Shown: positions 1-8,892, counted from the stretch's first letter. The stretch is DNA of 38,163 nucleotides from JAGNZR01 sp051646055 (GCA_051646055.1 JBOFCM010000200.1:1-38163); one strand, 5' to 3'. The notes: a model not told the origin generated them from the sequence alone. Numbers and translations are program-made.

Positions 1-995
1 GACTTTGAACTTGGTCCCCATACAATCGAGTTATTATCCCCTGTATCTAACCTATACACAGCTGTCATCGGTATATTTTTAGCCACACCTATATGCACAA
101 TCGAAGTATCAGGTGTTATTATATACTTTGCATGAGATATAAGCTCTGCTACCTCTAGAATCCCCTTTAACTCTGGATAGAAAACCCTATCTGAACCTAG
201 CTCTGATATAATACCCTCTATCTCAACCTTTTTACTAGGCTCACCTATAAACACAACCGCTCTTTTCTCATCCCTTAAAATCCTACGCCCTATCTCTAAA
301 ATCCTATCTCTGTTAAAACTTCTATGCTTACTAGCTGCATATGGATTTAGTATAACTATATCCTCTTTTATCCCTTCAACTATATCATCAACACGTTTTT
401 TTATAGCCTCATCCACATAGATTTCATAGCTCAAATCAGGCTCTTTCACACCCAATAACTGCAGTATATTCCCATACATATCCGTTATATGCCTATCATA
501 ACTTTTTTTATAACTCAAATCAAAAAGCTTCCAATCCGATTTATCCAAACCTATGTTTACCTTACCGCCACATAGATTTATGAGTTTCATCTGATTTACA
601 CGTAGCATCTCAGAAAAATCTATTACTACATCATACTCTGCTTTTCTTACTCTCTCTGCTAAAGAACTCTCTTTTCCCTTTTCATAGTCATAGATCTCAT
701 CTACATATGGATTGAACTTTATAATATCCTTTGCTGCGCCTCTAGCTACAACCCCTACCTTTACATTCGGATAGTTTTTCTTCACCTCTCTAAATAACAA
801 AGTGTTTATAACCATATCCCCGATTTTTCCGTCATAACGTAAAAAAAGAATAGATTTAACCCTATTCATATCAACAATATCATCCTTAATAAGCTCTAGA
901 GCTCTGCTTTGTTTTCTATCCCAAATCAGCTTTCCAATGCCCAATCTGATAGGCCTAAAAAAATCCTGCATCACACGATTAACTTTTCTAATCAT
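1..995 (-). CDS. Glycosyltransferase family 9 (heptosyltransferase-like), 3' end cut by window
   Basis: This is the first 331 codons of a gene running off the left edge. I translated it by hand from the ATG whose complement lies at 993-995; GAGGAA sits seven bases upstream. The protein starts MIRKVNRVMQDFFRPIRLG. It carries the family 9 pattern: an N-terminal Rossmann half with 'ILFLRYDGKIGDMVINT' near residue 50, 'VVIDFSEM', then a second half with 'VILNPYAASKHRSFN', 'VFIGEPSK' and 'TPDTSIVHIGVAKNIP', ending at the edge with 'IVWGPSS'. Family members transfer ADP-heptose or related sugars onto the lipopolysaccharide core at the inner face of the cytoplasmic membrane. The substrate cannot be told from sequence. 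It is divergent from the GGDEF/EAL gene. Confidence 0.88.
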   Translation of the reverse strand, partial: MIRKVNRVMQDFFRPIRLGIGKLIWDRKQSRALELIKDDIVDMNRVKSILFLRYDGKIGDMVINTLLFREVKKNYPNVKVGVVARGAAKDIIKFNPYVDEIYDYEKGKESSLAERVRKAEYDVVIDFSEMLRVNQMKLINLCGGKVNIGLDKSDWKLFDLSYKKSYDRHITDMYGNILQLLGVKEPDLSYEIYVDEAIKKRVDDIVEGIKEDIVILNPYAASKHRSFNRDRILEIGRRILRDEKRAVVFIGEPSKKVEIEGIISELGSDRVFYPELKGILEVAELISHAKYIITPDTSIVHIGVAKNIPMTAVYRLDTGDNNSIVWGPSSK

Positions 996-1126
996 AAAAT
1001 ATTCCTCACTTTTACTCACTTAGTTTCAGTCTTTATTTTCTATTATTATAACATAAATCACTATTTTTTTACCATCCCTGTTTCCATCTTCACTATTTTT
1101 ATTAAACATGCTATACTTCTTGAATA

Positions 1127-1142
1127 TATATAGTACTATATA
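1127..1142. repeat. 16-bp perfect palindrome in leader of the GGDEF/EAL gene
   Basis: TATATAGTACTATATA is its own reverse complement, centred on GTAC. It lies just upstream of the Shine-Dalgarno site of the GGDEF/EAL gene and overlaps a weak candidate -10 region. It could be an operator or only an AT-rich chance palindrome. Confidence 0.4.
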
Positions 1143-1158
1143 ACTAATAGAGGTGCCC

Positions 1159-3921
1159 ATGAAAAAACAAATATATCTGCTATTACTACTTCTAAGTACA
1201 TTTGCTTTTAGCGATGTCTACATCCCTAAAACCTTAGAGGAGGATGCATATTTAAAAAACTTAAGAAAAAAAGAGATTACAGTTGGCCTTCTAAATAAGG
1301 AGTTCTACAACATTGATTCCAAGGATCAATCCTCTTTAAACAACATAATCAAAGACCTATTTAAAAACTATTTACAGCTGAATGTAAACTTTAATGAGGA
1401 TTCATACTACAATCTTAGAATGCAACTTATAGAGGGAAAAACTGATATTATAACTCTTATCAATCGTGAGAGCTATTCAAATCGATTTTTAGAATTTACA
1501 AACACTATATTCAACGAAACACTTTTTATAGCTTCAACCTCTGTGCAACTATACACCCTAGAGGAGTTACGAGGAAAAGAGCTATATGTCACAAAGGGAC
1601 ACCCATATAAAAAATATGCCCAAGCCATTCTTGATAACAACGGTATTTCGGCAAATATAGTTGAAGTAGAAGACCTAAATGAGTATAAAGATAAATTGAT
1701 TATAACTCCAACACCTGTTTTATACGAAGCAATCTTTGGAGTTAAAATCAGTAACTCTGGGGGGATAGCTATCGGAGTTTCTGAAGAACACTCACAACTT
1801 ATCCAAACTCTTAATCAAGCGCTAAATGAACGTTATCGTAATAAGTTTTTAACAGCTAAGAAAAATATAAATAAAAAGTTAGCCCTTGAAAACTTCTATA
1901 ACTCACTTACCATAGAGGAAGCTGAATATATTGTTGGACTGCATAGTCTAAGAGTTGTCTATGATAGCGAGTATAATACACTTATGTCCTACATCTCTGA
2001 AACTGATGGTAAATATAAAGGTGTTTTTCCCACAACTCTTAAATTTATTGGAGAGCTATTGAATATAGAGATTATCGATGAAACGCCTGGTTCTATAAAA
2101 TCTACAGATGGTTTAAACGCCAATCATTTTGATATGATAGCTCTATCTCATACCCGTGAAAGAAGCCGTGACTTCCTTTTCTCCAATAAAATCTATGAAA
2201 TCCCTATCTATGTTGTAAATCTGAAAACATCTACAGACGCCCATAGATCAATTGGAGTTTTAAATAACAGTGTTGAGGAACAGATTGCCCTAAGATATGA
2301 TATAGCTAATAATATAACTGCCTTTGAGGATTTCACCTCTCTTTTAAAGGCTTTAAACTCTAGAGAGGTAGATAATATTCTAACAGTAAGCACCGCATAT
2401 TTTGATCCTAAAATATACAATGTCTCATTCTTTGAAAATGTTCCTGTAAATATAGCTTTCAATAAAAATAACGTTCTACTAAGAAATATTTTCAATAAAG
2501 CTATGCTTCACTTGACTAATAAAGAGGATATCATAAAGATGTCTATGCTTGAAAAAGAGACCGAGGATAAAATTCTTATGAATATCACTCAAAAGGTAAA
2601 AACTACATTCTACCTTTTCACTATTCTTTTAATATTAGGCTCAATATTTACTGCTGTCAGACTTTATCTAGATAAACTTCATAAAGAGGAACTTTTAAAA
2701 GACCCTCTTACTGGTTTAGCCAATAGATTTGTCTTCAATAGTTTTTGCTCTAATATAGATAGTAATTTTAAAGGCTTTGCCTTTGCCATCGATCTAAATA
2801 ACTTTAAAAAAGTAAATGATTCTTTAGGACATGAGTTTGGTGACTCTATTATTGTTGAGTTTTCCAACTTTTTAAAACATATGTTCGCTGACTCTAAAAT
2901 TTTTAGAATCTCAGGGGATGAGTTCTATGGATTTATAGATGATGATATTCAAAACATAGTGGATAAACTTCAACAATACTCTGTATTCTGTCCTGCCATG
3001 GAAAGATATGGTGTCTCTTTCTCTGTTGGATTCTGCCAGAAAAAAGACTCCTTAACTGTGACAGAGACATTCAAATTTGCAGATTTAGCTATGTTCACAG
3101 CTAAAAATAAAAAGGACTTTAGATTCAAACTAGCAGATGAAAAATTTATAGCCGAAAAAGAGAGAGAAGAGCAGATTCTAAATGTTTTAAAAGAGAGTAT
3201 CGAGAATATATATCCTGTGTTCCAACCTAAAATATGTTTAGCAACTGATAAAATTATTGGAGCTGAAGCCTTAGCTCGTTATAGCTCAAAAACTTTTGGA
3301 ATTATTCCACCCTTTGAGTTTATACCGATAGCTGAAAAATTTAATTTTGTTCATAAAATCGACTATACTGTTGCTGAAAAGTCTATGTGTTTTGTGAGAG
3401 AAGAGCTAGACAAAGAAAACCTTCCAGAGGACTTTAGAGTTTCATTTAATATATCTGTTGTAACTTTTAAAAGAGATGACTTAATATCTGTTTTAAAAAA
3501 TCTTCTAGATAAATATAAACTATCTGGAAAACACTTTGAAGTTGAAATTACTGAGTCTGTTTTTATAACCGACATACAAGATTTGATTGGAAAGATGGGA
3601 GCTCTTAGCGAACTTGGATTCAATATATCTCTAGATGATTTCACAGCTGGTCACTCTACAGCTGGGGTAATTCCACTTCTACCTCTAAATATTGTTAAGT
3701 TTGATAAATCCTTACTAGACTCTATCGAGTTTAACAAAGATCGAGGTATTATAGTTTATAAAAATCTCATCTCTTTAATAAAAGAGTTAAATTTAAAAAT
3801 TGTCGCCGAGGGAGTTGAAACCTTTGAGCAACTTCAATTTTTAAAAGAGCAAGGCGTTGAGTATGCTCAAGGCTATTATATAAATAAACCTATAGATGTA
3901 AAAGAAGCCCCCCTATTTTAA
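1159..3921 (+). CDS. Membrane GGDEF-EAL protein with two periplasmic solute-binding domains
   Basis: A 920-residue cyclic-di-GMP enzyme. Order of parts: signal peptide (about 1-20), two tandem family 3 solute-binding (SBP_bac_3) domains (about 30-235 and 245-475), one membrane helix (about 482-505), GGDEF domain (525-655) and EAL domain (675-915). The GGDEF loop reads SGDEF (about residue 585). The Mg-binding 'DLNNFKKVND' is kept, but no RxxD inhibitory site precedes the loop. The EAL domain keeps EALAR, 'NISVVTF', 'EITES', DDF, 'KFDKSL', 'EGVET' and QG, so phosphodiesterase activity looks likely. The periplasmic domains suggest it senses an amino acid or similar small ligand. An in-frame GTG lies two codons earlier, but it sits inside the ribosome site AGAGGTG, so I take ATG 1159. 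A hairpin terminator overlaps its stop codon. Confidence 0.9.
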   Translation: MKKQIYLLLLLLSTFAFSDVYIPKTLEEDAYLKNLRKKEITVGLLNKEFYNIDSKDQSSLNNIIKDLFKNYLQLNVNFNEDSYYNLRMQLIEGKTDIITLINRESYSNRFLEFTNTIFNETLFIASTSVQLYTLEELRGKELYVTKGHPYKKYAQAILDNNGISANIVEVEDLNEYKDKLIITPTPVLYEAIFGVKISNSGGIAIGVSEEHSQLIQTLNQALNERYRNKFLTAKKNINKKLALENFYNSLTIEEAEYIVGLHSLRVVYDSEYNTLMSYISETDGKYKGVFPTTLKFIGELLNIEIIDETPGSIKSTDGLNANHFDMIALSHTRERSRDFLFSNKIYEIPIYVVNLKTSTDAHRSIGVLNNSVEEQIALRYDIANNITAFEDFTSLLKALNSREVDNILTVSTAYFDPKIYNVSFFENVPVNIAFNKNNVLLRNIFNKAMLHLTNKEDIIKMSMLEKETEDKILMNITQKVKTTFYLFTILLILGSIFTAVRLYLDKLHKEELLKDPLTGLANRFVFNSFCSNIDSNFKGFAFAIDLNNFKKVNDSLGHEFGDSIIVEFSNFLKHMFADSKIFRISGDEFYGFIDDDIQNIVDKLQQYSVFCPAMERYGVSFSVGFCQKKDSLTVTETFKFADLAMFTAKNKKDFRFKLADEKFIAEKEREEQILNVLKESIENIYPVFQPKICLATDKIIGAEALARYSSKTFGIIPPFEFIPIAEKFNFVHKIDYTVAEKSMCFVREELDKENLPEDFRVSFNISVVTFKRDDLISVLKNLLDKYKLSGKHFEVEITESVFITDIQDLIGKMGALSELGFNISLDDFTAGHSTAGVIPLLPLNIVKFDKSLLDSIEFNKDRGIIVYKNLISLIKELNLKIVAEGVETFEQLQFLKEQGVEYAQGYYINKPIDVKEAPLF

Positions 3922-3942
3922 AAAATAGGTCGGGCTTTTTTT
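3904..3942 (+). terminator. Terminator after GGDEF/EAL gene
   Basis: The arms AGCCC..CCTATTTT and AAAATAGG..GGGCT form a GC-topped hairpin with a small internal mismatch, followed by a run of seven T. The left arm includes the last codons of the gene. Confidence 0.85.
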
Positions 3943-4073
3943 ACATATTCATACATATCATAAAATGAGTTAGCAATTCCAACTCTTCTCTTGATTCATA
4001 TATTTTCTATGTTAAGAGTATATGAAGATGTTCTAGAAGAATTTACAATTTTACTATTTCTGTTTCAATGTTA

Positions 4074-4102
4074 TAGACGATTCTTAGATAATCATGTATA
4101 AT
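4074..4102 (+). promoter_or_regulatory. Promoter of the ATT-start beta-barrel gene
   Basis: A perfect -10 TATAAT (4097-4102) lies 17 bases after a fair -35 TAGACG (4074-4079). The 5' leader would be about 50 bases. The rest of the gap from 3943 shows nothing else I can name. Confidence 0.6.
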
Positions 4103-4161
4103 ATAGTGCACGTTTGACGTGTGAAAAAAATAACAATTTATTTGTACCTGGAGGGATTAAA

Positions 4162-4776
4162 ATTAAATTTTATACAAAATTATTAACAACACTTTTTGTT
4201 TTAGGAAACCTTACTTTTGCTAAGGAGATCATTGTATCAGCACCTTTAGAACTTAAGAGTGAAGTGGCTATCGAAGAAACTGTTACTACTAATGACGCTA
4301 CTATTGTAGAGCTTTCATCAAATGAAAAAGTTTTCAAGCCTGAACTAAGACTGATTGGAAGTATCTACACTACACATACAAACGATAACGACATCTACAA
4401 CAACAACACGAATCTAATTGGATTTGAGTATAGACCAATCGAAGATTTTGGGATTAGCTTTGGAGCATTCAAAAACAGTTTTGATAACGATTCATACGTT
4501 TTAGCAGCAGGAAAATACCTAAGACCATTTGAGAGATTGAATGATTTCTATTTCACAATTGGAGTTGGAGTTGTAAAGGGATATGAGAAAGAAAACTATA
4601 TCTACGACAATGAAACTGGTGAAGTTATAAAAAAATCTAAGTTTAACACAAATGTCGGTGGAGATTACATCATCGGAGCTAATGTTGGAATCGGTTACGA
4701 TATAACTGACTATCTAGCTTTCAACGTTTCATATGTTGGAGCTTTTATCTCGACTTTATCTCTAAAACTATATTAA
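4162..4776 (+). CDS. Small outer-membrane beta-barrel protein, apparently ATT-initiated
   Basis: About 204 residues: a signal peptide (KFYTKLLTTLFVLGNLTFA, cleaved before KE), a short linker, then alternating beta-strand segments ending 'STLSLKLY', as in outer-membrane barrels. I do not recognise the exact family. The start is odd. A textbook GGAGG (4150-4154) sits seven bases before ATT at 4162, exactly where ATG should be, and the residues after it form a standard signal peptide. The nearest conventional in-frame start is a TTG at 4114, which lacks a ribosome site and would put 16 extra hydrophilic residues before the signal peptide. ATT starts are known (for example infC in E. coli) but are rare and weak. 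The alternatives are a start-codon mutation that silences the gene or a sequencing error. Confidence 0.65.
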   Translation: MKFYTKLLTTLFVLGNLTFAKEIIVSAPLELKSEVAIEETVTTNDATIVELSSNEKVFKPELRLIGSIYTTHTNDNDIYNNNTNLIGFEYRPIEDFGISFGAFKNSFDNDSYVLAAGKYLRPFERLNDFYFTIGVGVVKGYEKENYIYDNETGEVIKKSKFNTNVGGDYIIGANVGIGYDITDYLAFNVSYVGAFISTLSLKLY

Positions 4777-4783
4777 CTAAAAC

Positions 4784-4813
4784 AAAAGCCGGAAATAACT
4801 TCCGGCTTTTTTA
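4784..4813. terminator. Bidirectional terminator between convergent genes
   Basis: AAAGCCGGAA (4785-4794) and TTCCGGCTTT (4800-4809) form a ten-pair stem with a five-base loop. It has T runs on either strand, so it can serve both the barrel gene and the reductase gene. Confidence 0.9.
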
Positions 4814-4816
4814 TAT

Positions 4817-5785
4817 CTACTTCATTGCGATAACTGGTGCTTCTAATCCATGGAACATCTTATATCTGATGTATAAGAATGATGGTGAAGTTGTTTGAAG
4901 AGTAAGAATCTTTGCATGTGGATGATGAGTTGGTGTAAACCCAGGCATATTTTCCCCTAAGCTTCTTCCCGCTCCTCCAGAATAAACCATTGAATAGTTT
5001 ATCCACATCTCATCTAACATCTCTTCCATTAATAGCACGTGAGTGTAAACTGGAGACTCGATTGTAAGAGTTCTCATTCCACCTTTTCTTAACATTGCCA
5101 TTATTTTTTTATTATCCATTTTCAGACCCTCTCCAGCAAATACTACTGGAACCTCATCTGCTTTAAATGAATCTGCTTTTACTTCTGATATATCGTTGAA
5201 GAATACATATTTATTTTTATCTCCACCGTTGTTTTTAATATACTCTGCTCCCTCTGGAGAAGTTATTAAAATTACTGGAACCTCATCTTCGTTGAAGATT
5301 CTATGGTTGAACGGAATATCTTGCCCATTTAAACTTACTACAACGTGAGTTGGAACTGCTGGTAATCCCTTTTCAACTCTAGCGTCAACTAGCTTTTGAT
5401 CGAACACATGAGCTGTATGCTCTGGCTCTCTCATTATTGTATTTGCACCTTTTAAAACTCCATCAGCAAGAGCTCTTGTTAAACTCAGCATCCAGAAATC
5501 AGCGTCTCCACCTCTTCTATCTAACATATTTGCTGCTGCGATATACGGTCCGTGAACTGAATCTCCGTAACATATTTTTCCATCTAATGACATTACATAC
5601 ATTGCGTATAAGTAAGGTCTATCCTCTGGAATTGCTGGGAAATTAACTTGATGTCCGTAAGCCTCTTGTATCTTATCACAGTGAATTGTGTTATATGTAT
5701 AACCTTTTAACTCTTCCTCATTTTGAAACATCGTTGATACTTTTACATCTTCCACTGGAAATGGAAATTTTACTAAATTACTCAT
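4817..5785 (-). CDS. RibD C-terminal/DHFR-fold reductase, copy 1
   Basis: 322 residues with an N-terminal extension of about 50, then a RibD C-terminal (dihydrofolate-reductase-like) fold: 'RPYLYAMYVMSLDGKI' near residue 56, 'LADGVLKGANTIMRE' near 107, 'VPTHVVVSL', and a late 'LTIESPVYTHVLLMEEMLDEMWINYS'. Known members reduce a ribosyl-aminopyrimidine in riboflavin synthesis, or dihydrofolate or other heterocycles, with NADPH. No deaminase domain is present, and no riboflavin genes are nearby, so the substrate is unknown. The start overlaps the stop of the upstream permease gene by eight bases, and GGGAGG precedes the ATG, so the two are probably translationally coupled. A paralogue lies at 9984-10949, also directly after a permease, which suggests the enzyme acts on the imported compound. 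Confidence 0.82.
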   Translation of the reverse strand: MSNLVKFPFPVEDVKVSTMFQNEEELKGYTYNTIHCDKIQEAYGHQVNFPAIPEDRPYLYAMYVMSLDGKICYGDSVHGPYIAAANMLDRRGGDADFWMLSLTRALADGVLKGANTIMREPEHTAHVFDQKLVDARVEKGLPAVPTHVVVSLNGQDIPFNHRIFNEDEVPVILITSPEGAEYIKNNGGDKNKYVFFNDISEVKADSFKADEVPVVFAGEGLKMDNKKIMAMLRKGGMRTLTIESPVYTHVLLMEEMLDEMWINYSMVYSGGAGRSLGENMPGFTPTHHPHAKILTLQTTSPSFLYIRYKMFHGLEAPVIAMK

Positions 5786-7295
5786 GTGATCCTCCCTTAA
5801 TTTTAAACATAGTCATAATAATTCCTAAAACTAGATAAGCGATTACAAGTGGCATATTTACCATAACCCCAGGATTTGCACTGTGAATCATTCCAAAGAA
5901 TGTGAATAATGCTCCTGCTAAAGAGGCAATAGTTGCTTTTTTCCAATCTTTATCTATTATATATATAACAATACTAGCCCAGATTATACTGATGAATAAA
6001 GCTCCATTTCCCAAGTAGAAGTAACCAAAAGAATCTACTCCACCTTTTTCTAATGCTTCTAGTGTCGGAATTGGTCCACCCAATATTTTGGCTGCTGCTT
6101 TTACAGCACCCATAACCTTACTCAACATAATCTCCATCAGAGAAAGTATTATTGTTAGCGTTAAAACTCCATAGTATTTTACATCTGTTACATTAAATAC
6201 TTGGGTTGTACTTGAAAGAGCTATAAATAGCAACATAGGAAGTGTAGCTTCTGCTGGCACTAAACCGTTTACTATTGCAACTAATCCCGAGAAACAAAGT
6301 ATAGCGTAGATTGCTCCAACTGCTAAAGAGTATCCCGAACCTGCTTTTAACTCTTTCCAAGTATTGTGTCCCCAGAAAACTCCAAGAGGGAATGGGTTTC
6401 CAAAAAGACAACTGATTATATTAACTAAACCTATAACAAGGATACTATTTTTAGCATCGATGTTGTCGTTTACGCTGTGAGCTTGCTTTATCCCCATAAG
6501 CGAATTGATCGCTCCGTGGATTGTAAATATAAGTACAATTGCTAAATATGGTGTCAACGCCCCATAGTCAAAAGAGAATACTTCTAGCGTTAACTTCGGT
6601 AGTTGGAAAGTAGCATTTGCCATACTAGCTTTTAATCCATCTACATTTTTTACTCCCATAATCCATGCCGCTACTGTTCCTAAAATTATAGAGATAACCG
6701 GCCCTGGAATCTTTGTTTCAATTTTAGCCATATATGGAATAAGTAATGCAAACAGGGCCACAAAAGCAACGATAGGTGTATTAAACATCTTACTCAAAAT
6801 ATTAACTCCTAAAAATGCAACTGCTCCTCCTGCTAAAGTTCCAAATAAAGCTGGTGCTGGAATTGTCTTTTGTAACCAATCAGAAGCATATCCAGTTATT
6901 ATGAATATAACTGATGATATTAAGTTGGCTACAACTCCAACCTTCCAAGCTAAAACTCCATCTCCTGTCCCAATATAAACAGGTAACATTATAGCAAATA
7001 ACCAAGTGAAAACTCTTGTAGCATGAAGCCCTGTTGGCAGTGCTACATTATCGTCTCTTCCCTCTTTATAATTTAAATATCTAGCATAAAGAGTGAATAG
7101 TAAATTTAGTCCAAATATTGTAAGTCCAATAGATGGCAGTATATTTTTGTAAATAATCTCCCCTGGAACCTTTATTGTGTAAGTCATAATAGCAGTTGCA
7201 GCTATTACTTTTGAGAATCCATCTGCGAAAACACCGATTAGTGCATCTCCATCTCCCTTACTCCACCAAGGTCCTCTACCTTTAATTCCTAGCAT
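5778..7295 (-). CDS. NCS2-like permease, paralogue 1
   Basis: 505 residues with 12 or more hydrophobic helices. It resembles the nucleobase:cation symporter-2 (xanthine/uracil/AzgA) group: an N-terminal 'DALIGVFADGFSKVI', a central 'GTLAGGAVAFLGVNIL', 'LMGIKQAHSVNDNIDAKNSILVIGLVNIISCLFGNPFPLG' and a glycine-rich 'GSGYSLAVGAIYAI'. The family imports purines, pyrimidines and related ring compounds. I infer a heterocycle, but the exact substrate is unknown. It starts inside the end of permease 2 (14-base overlap) with AAGGAGG upstream, and ends inside the start of reductase 1, so permease 2, permease 1 and reductase 1 form one tightly coupled unit. The motif 'GNPF(P/S)xx(I/V)(F/Y)(W/F)G' is shared by all three paralogues here. 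Confidence 0.8.
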   Translation of the reverse strand: MLGIKGRGPWWSKGDGDALIGVFADGFSKVIAATAIMTYTIKVPGEIIYKNILPSIGLTIFGLNLLFTLYARYLNYKEGRDDNVALPTGLHATRVFTWLFAIMLPVYIGTGDGVLAWKVGVVANLISSVIFIITGYASDWLQKTIPAPALFGTLAGGAVAFLGVNILSKMFNTPIVAFVALFALLIPYMAKIETKIPGPVISIILGTVAAWIMGVKNVDGLKASMANATFQLPKLTLEVFSFDYGALTPYLAIVLIFTIHGAINSLMGIKQAHSVNDNIDAKNSILVIGLVNIISCLFGNPFPLGVFWGHNTWKELKAGSGYSLAVGAIYAILCFSGLVAIVNGLVPAEATLPMLLFIALSSTTQVFNVTDVKYYGVLTLTIILSLMEIMLSKVMGAVKAAAKILGGPIPTLEALEKGGVDSFGYFYLGNGALFISIIWASIVIYIIDKDWKKATIASLAGALFTFFGMIHSANPGVMVNMPLVIAYLVLGIIMTMFKIKGGSHE

Positions 7296-8733
7296 TAAAA
7301 GCCTCCTTTATATAAAATATTATTCCTGAAATTAAATAACCAAAGAAAAATGATTTGTTAGGTAAAATCCCTAAACTCTCGCTGTGAATCAAACCAATTG
7401 AGCATAAAGCTGCTCCAAAGAGTAAAGCCCCACCTACCTTTTTATATTCATTTCTGATTATATAATATGTAACACTTGAATATATCAAACTTAAAAATAT
7501 GCTGCCTTTACTTAGAGTGAAGTGTCCCATATAATCTGGTAAAACTTTTAAACTTTCACCCATCTTTGAAACAAGCATATCATTTACTCCAACTATTATA
7601 GCCACAGCCATAGCTGGGTAGTACTTACTCTCTATAACTTGGAAAGACTGTTCAACAGACTTTAAAGATATGAAAAGTAAAAACGGTATAACTGCTAGTA
7701 TTGGAATAATCCCCATAATTACTCCACCTAGGTAAAATGTTGAAACCAAAAGATATATAACTCCAACTCCTAAAGAATATCCGGTTCTTGCGCCTATGCA
7801 GTTCCAAGAGCTGTGCCCCCAATATATTCCACAAGAAAACGGATTCCCTAAAAGCCCCCCCAGTATATTTAAGCCTCCACTTGCAAGAAGAGTTTTGTTT
7901 GTATTGAAGTGATTATCCACCTCTTTTGCTTGTTCAATACCCATTAGAGTCGTAAATATATCCATTATTGAAAACGCTACTATCTGTGGTAGTACAGATA
8001 TAATCTCAGTTTTAATCTCTGAAAAAATATCTAGATGTAACTTTGGTAAAAACAATCCTAAATCTTTAACTCCTAAAATAAGATTATCTACTTTCATAAT
8101 TCCAGCTATCCAAGCTAAAGCTGTTCCTGTCAAAATCAAAATGCAACTTTGAGGAATTTTCCCTCTATAGTTTCCAAAATACAGATAAAGAAAAATTAAA
8201 AGTACAGCTAATCCAACTCCACCATATCCTAAAACTTTTACAACAATAGGAAGTCCTAAAAATACAATTGAGATTCCCGCTAAAGTTCCAAACATTGAAA
8301 CCTTAGGTACTATATTTTCTATCTTTTTCCCAAAAGGTCCAAGAACTAAGAAAACAGCTCCCGAAAGAATGTTTGCAGCAACGGCTACCTTCCAAGTTAT
8401 AATTGGATCTTTTGTTTTAAGATAAACCGGAAGCATAACTCCATATATCCAAAGGAACATTTTTGTAACGATTATACCTGATGGAAGAGCTGTTATTTTT
8501 TTAGTCAGATCACTCTTTTGCAGTCTTCTTCCTTCATACCAAAAGTATAGATTAAATAGAAAAACCGTAGCTCCAATCCCTGGGAAAAGAGTAGTTTTTA
8601 TAAACTCTTTATTAAAATTCATTGTTCCCATCAATATTCCAATCGCAACAATAACCTTTGAAAATCCATCAAAGAAAACCCCCAAGGTTGCATCAAAATC
8701 TCTCTTCACCCATAATTTCAATCTATTTTCCAT
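7282..8733 (-). CDS. NCS2-like permease, paralogue 2
   Basis: 483 residues from ATG 8733, a multi-pass membrane protein and clear paralogue of its two neighbours: 'KRDFDATLGVFFDGFSKVIVAIGIL' at the N terminus is split here as DATLGVFFDGFSKVI near residue 15, with 'LMGIEQAKEVDNHFNTNKTLLA', 'GNPFSCGIYWGHSSW' and 'GARTGYSLGVG' further on. It is likely a proton- or sodium-coupled importer of a nucleobase-like compound. An in-frame TTG at 8745 would add four residues, but GGAG lies within those codons at good spacing to ATG 8733, so I prefer the ATG. It is the first gene of its unit. The promoter and a LacI-type operator lie directly upstream, which points to control by the divergent regulator at 8924. 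Confidence 0.8.
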   Translation of the reverse strand: MENRLKLWVKRDFDATLGVFFDGFSKVIVAIGILMGTMNFNKEFIKTTLFPGIGATVFLFNLYFWYEGRRLQKSDLTKKITALPSGIIVTKMFLWIYGVMLPVYLKTKDPIITWKVAVAANILSGAVFLVLGPFGKKIENIVPKVSMFGTLAGISIVFLGLPIVVKVLGYGGVGLAVLLIFLYLYFGNYRGKIPQSCILILTGTALAWIAGIMKVDNLILGVKDLGLFLPKLHLDIFSEIKTEIISVLPQIVAFSIMDIFTTLMGIEQAKEVDNHFNTNKTLLASGGLNILGGLLGNPFSCGIYWGHSSWNCIGARTGYSLGVGVIYLLVSTFYLGGVIMGIIPILAVIPFLLFISLKSVEQSFQVIESKYYPAMAVAIIVGVNDMLVSKMGESLKVLPDYMGHFTLSKGSIFLSLIYSSVTYYIIRNEYKKVGGALLFGAALCSIGLIHSESLGILPNKSFFFGYLISGIIFYIKEAFNARN

Positions 8734-8757
8734 ATCTCTCTCCAACTTTCATTTTTG

Positions 8758-8771
8758 TGTAACCGCTTACA
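8758..8771. promoter_or_regulatory. LacI-family operator (fits cre consensus)
   Basis: TGTAACCGCTTACA has TGTAA/TTACA arms around a central CG step and fits TGWAANCGNTNWCA at every fixed position. It lies about 10-25 bases after the predicted start of transcription of the permease unit, a good place for repression. The likely binder is the LacI-type protein encoded divergently at 8924. A CcpA-like global regulator is the alternative, but none is seen here. Confidence 0.75.
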
Positions 8772-8788
8772 TCTGTTTTTACAATACT

Positions 8789-8816
8789 AGTATAATAGGT
8801 TTTTTTTATTTTTCAA
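8789..8816 (-). promoter_or_regulatory. Promoter of permease 2 / permease 1 / reductase 1 unit
   Basis: Reading the minus strand: -35 TTGAAA (8811-8816), a 16-base spacer, then -10 TATACT (8789-8794). Transcription should begin near 8781-8783, just before the operator at 8758-8771. Confidence 0.65.
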
Positions 8817-8883
8817 ATTCATATGTTGATTATTTTTTAATCTATTTTGGTTATTTTTTGATTTTATCTTTATTTTAGAATGA

Positions 8884-8892
8884 TGATATAAT
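8884..8892 (+). promoter_or_regulatory. Extended -10 promoter of LacI-family gene
   Basis: TGATATAAT is an extended -10 element. No good -35 is visible at the usual spacing. Confidence 0.5.

Noticed and set aside
909..1133. 74-codon open frame overlapping the start of the glycosyltransferase gene
   Set aside because: It overlaps the real gene on the other strand and the promoter region, and has no convincing ribosome site.
4114..4161. TTG start at 4114 for the beta-barrel gene, adding 16 residues
   Set aside because: It has no ribosome site and would put a hydrophilic stretch before the signal peptide, while a perfect GGAGG is positioned for ATT 4162.
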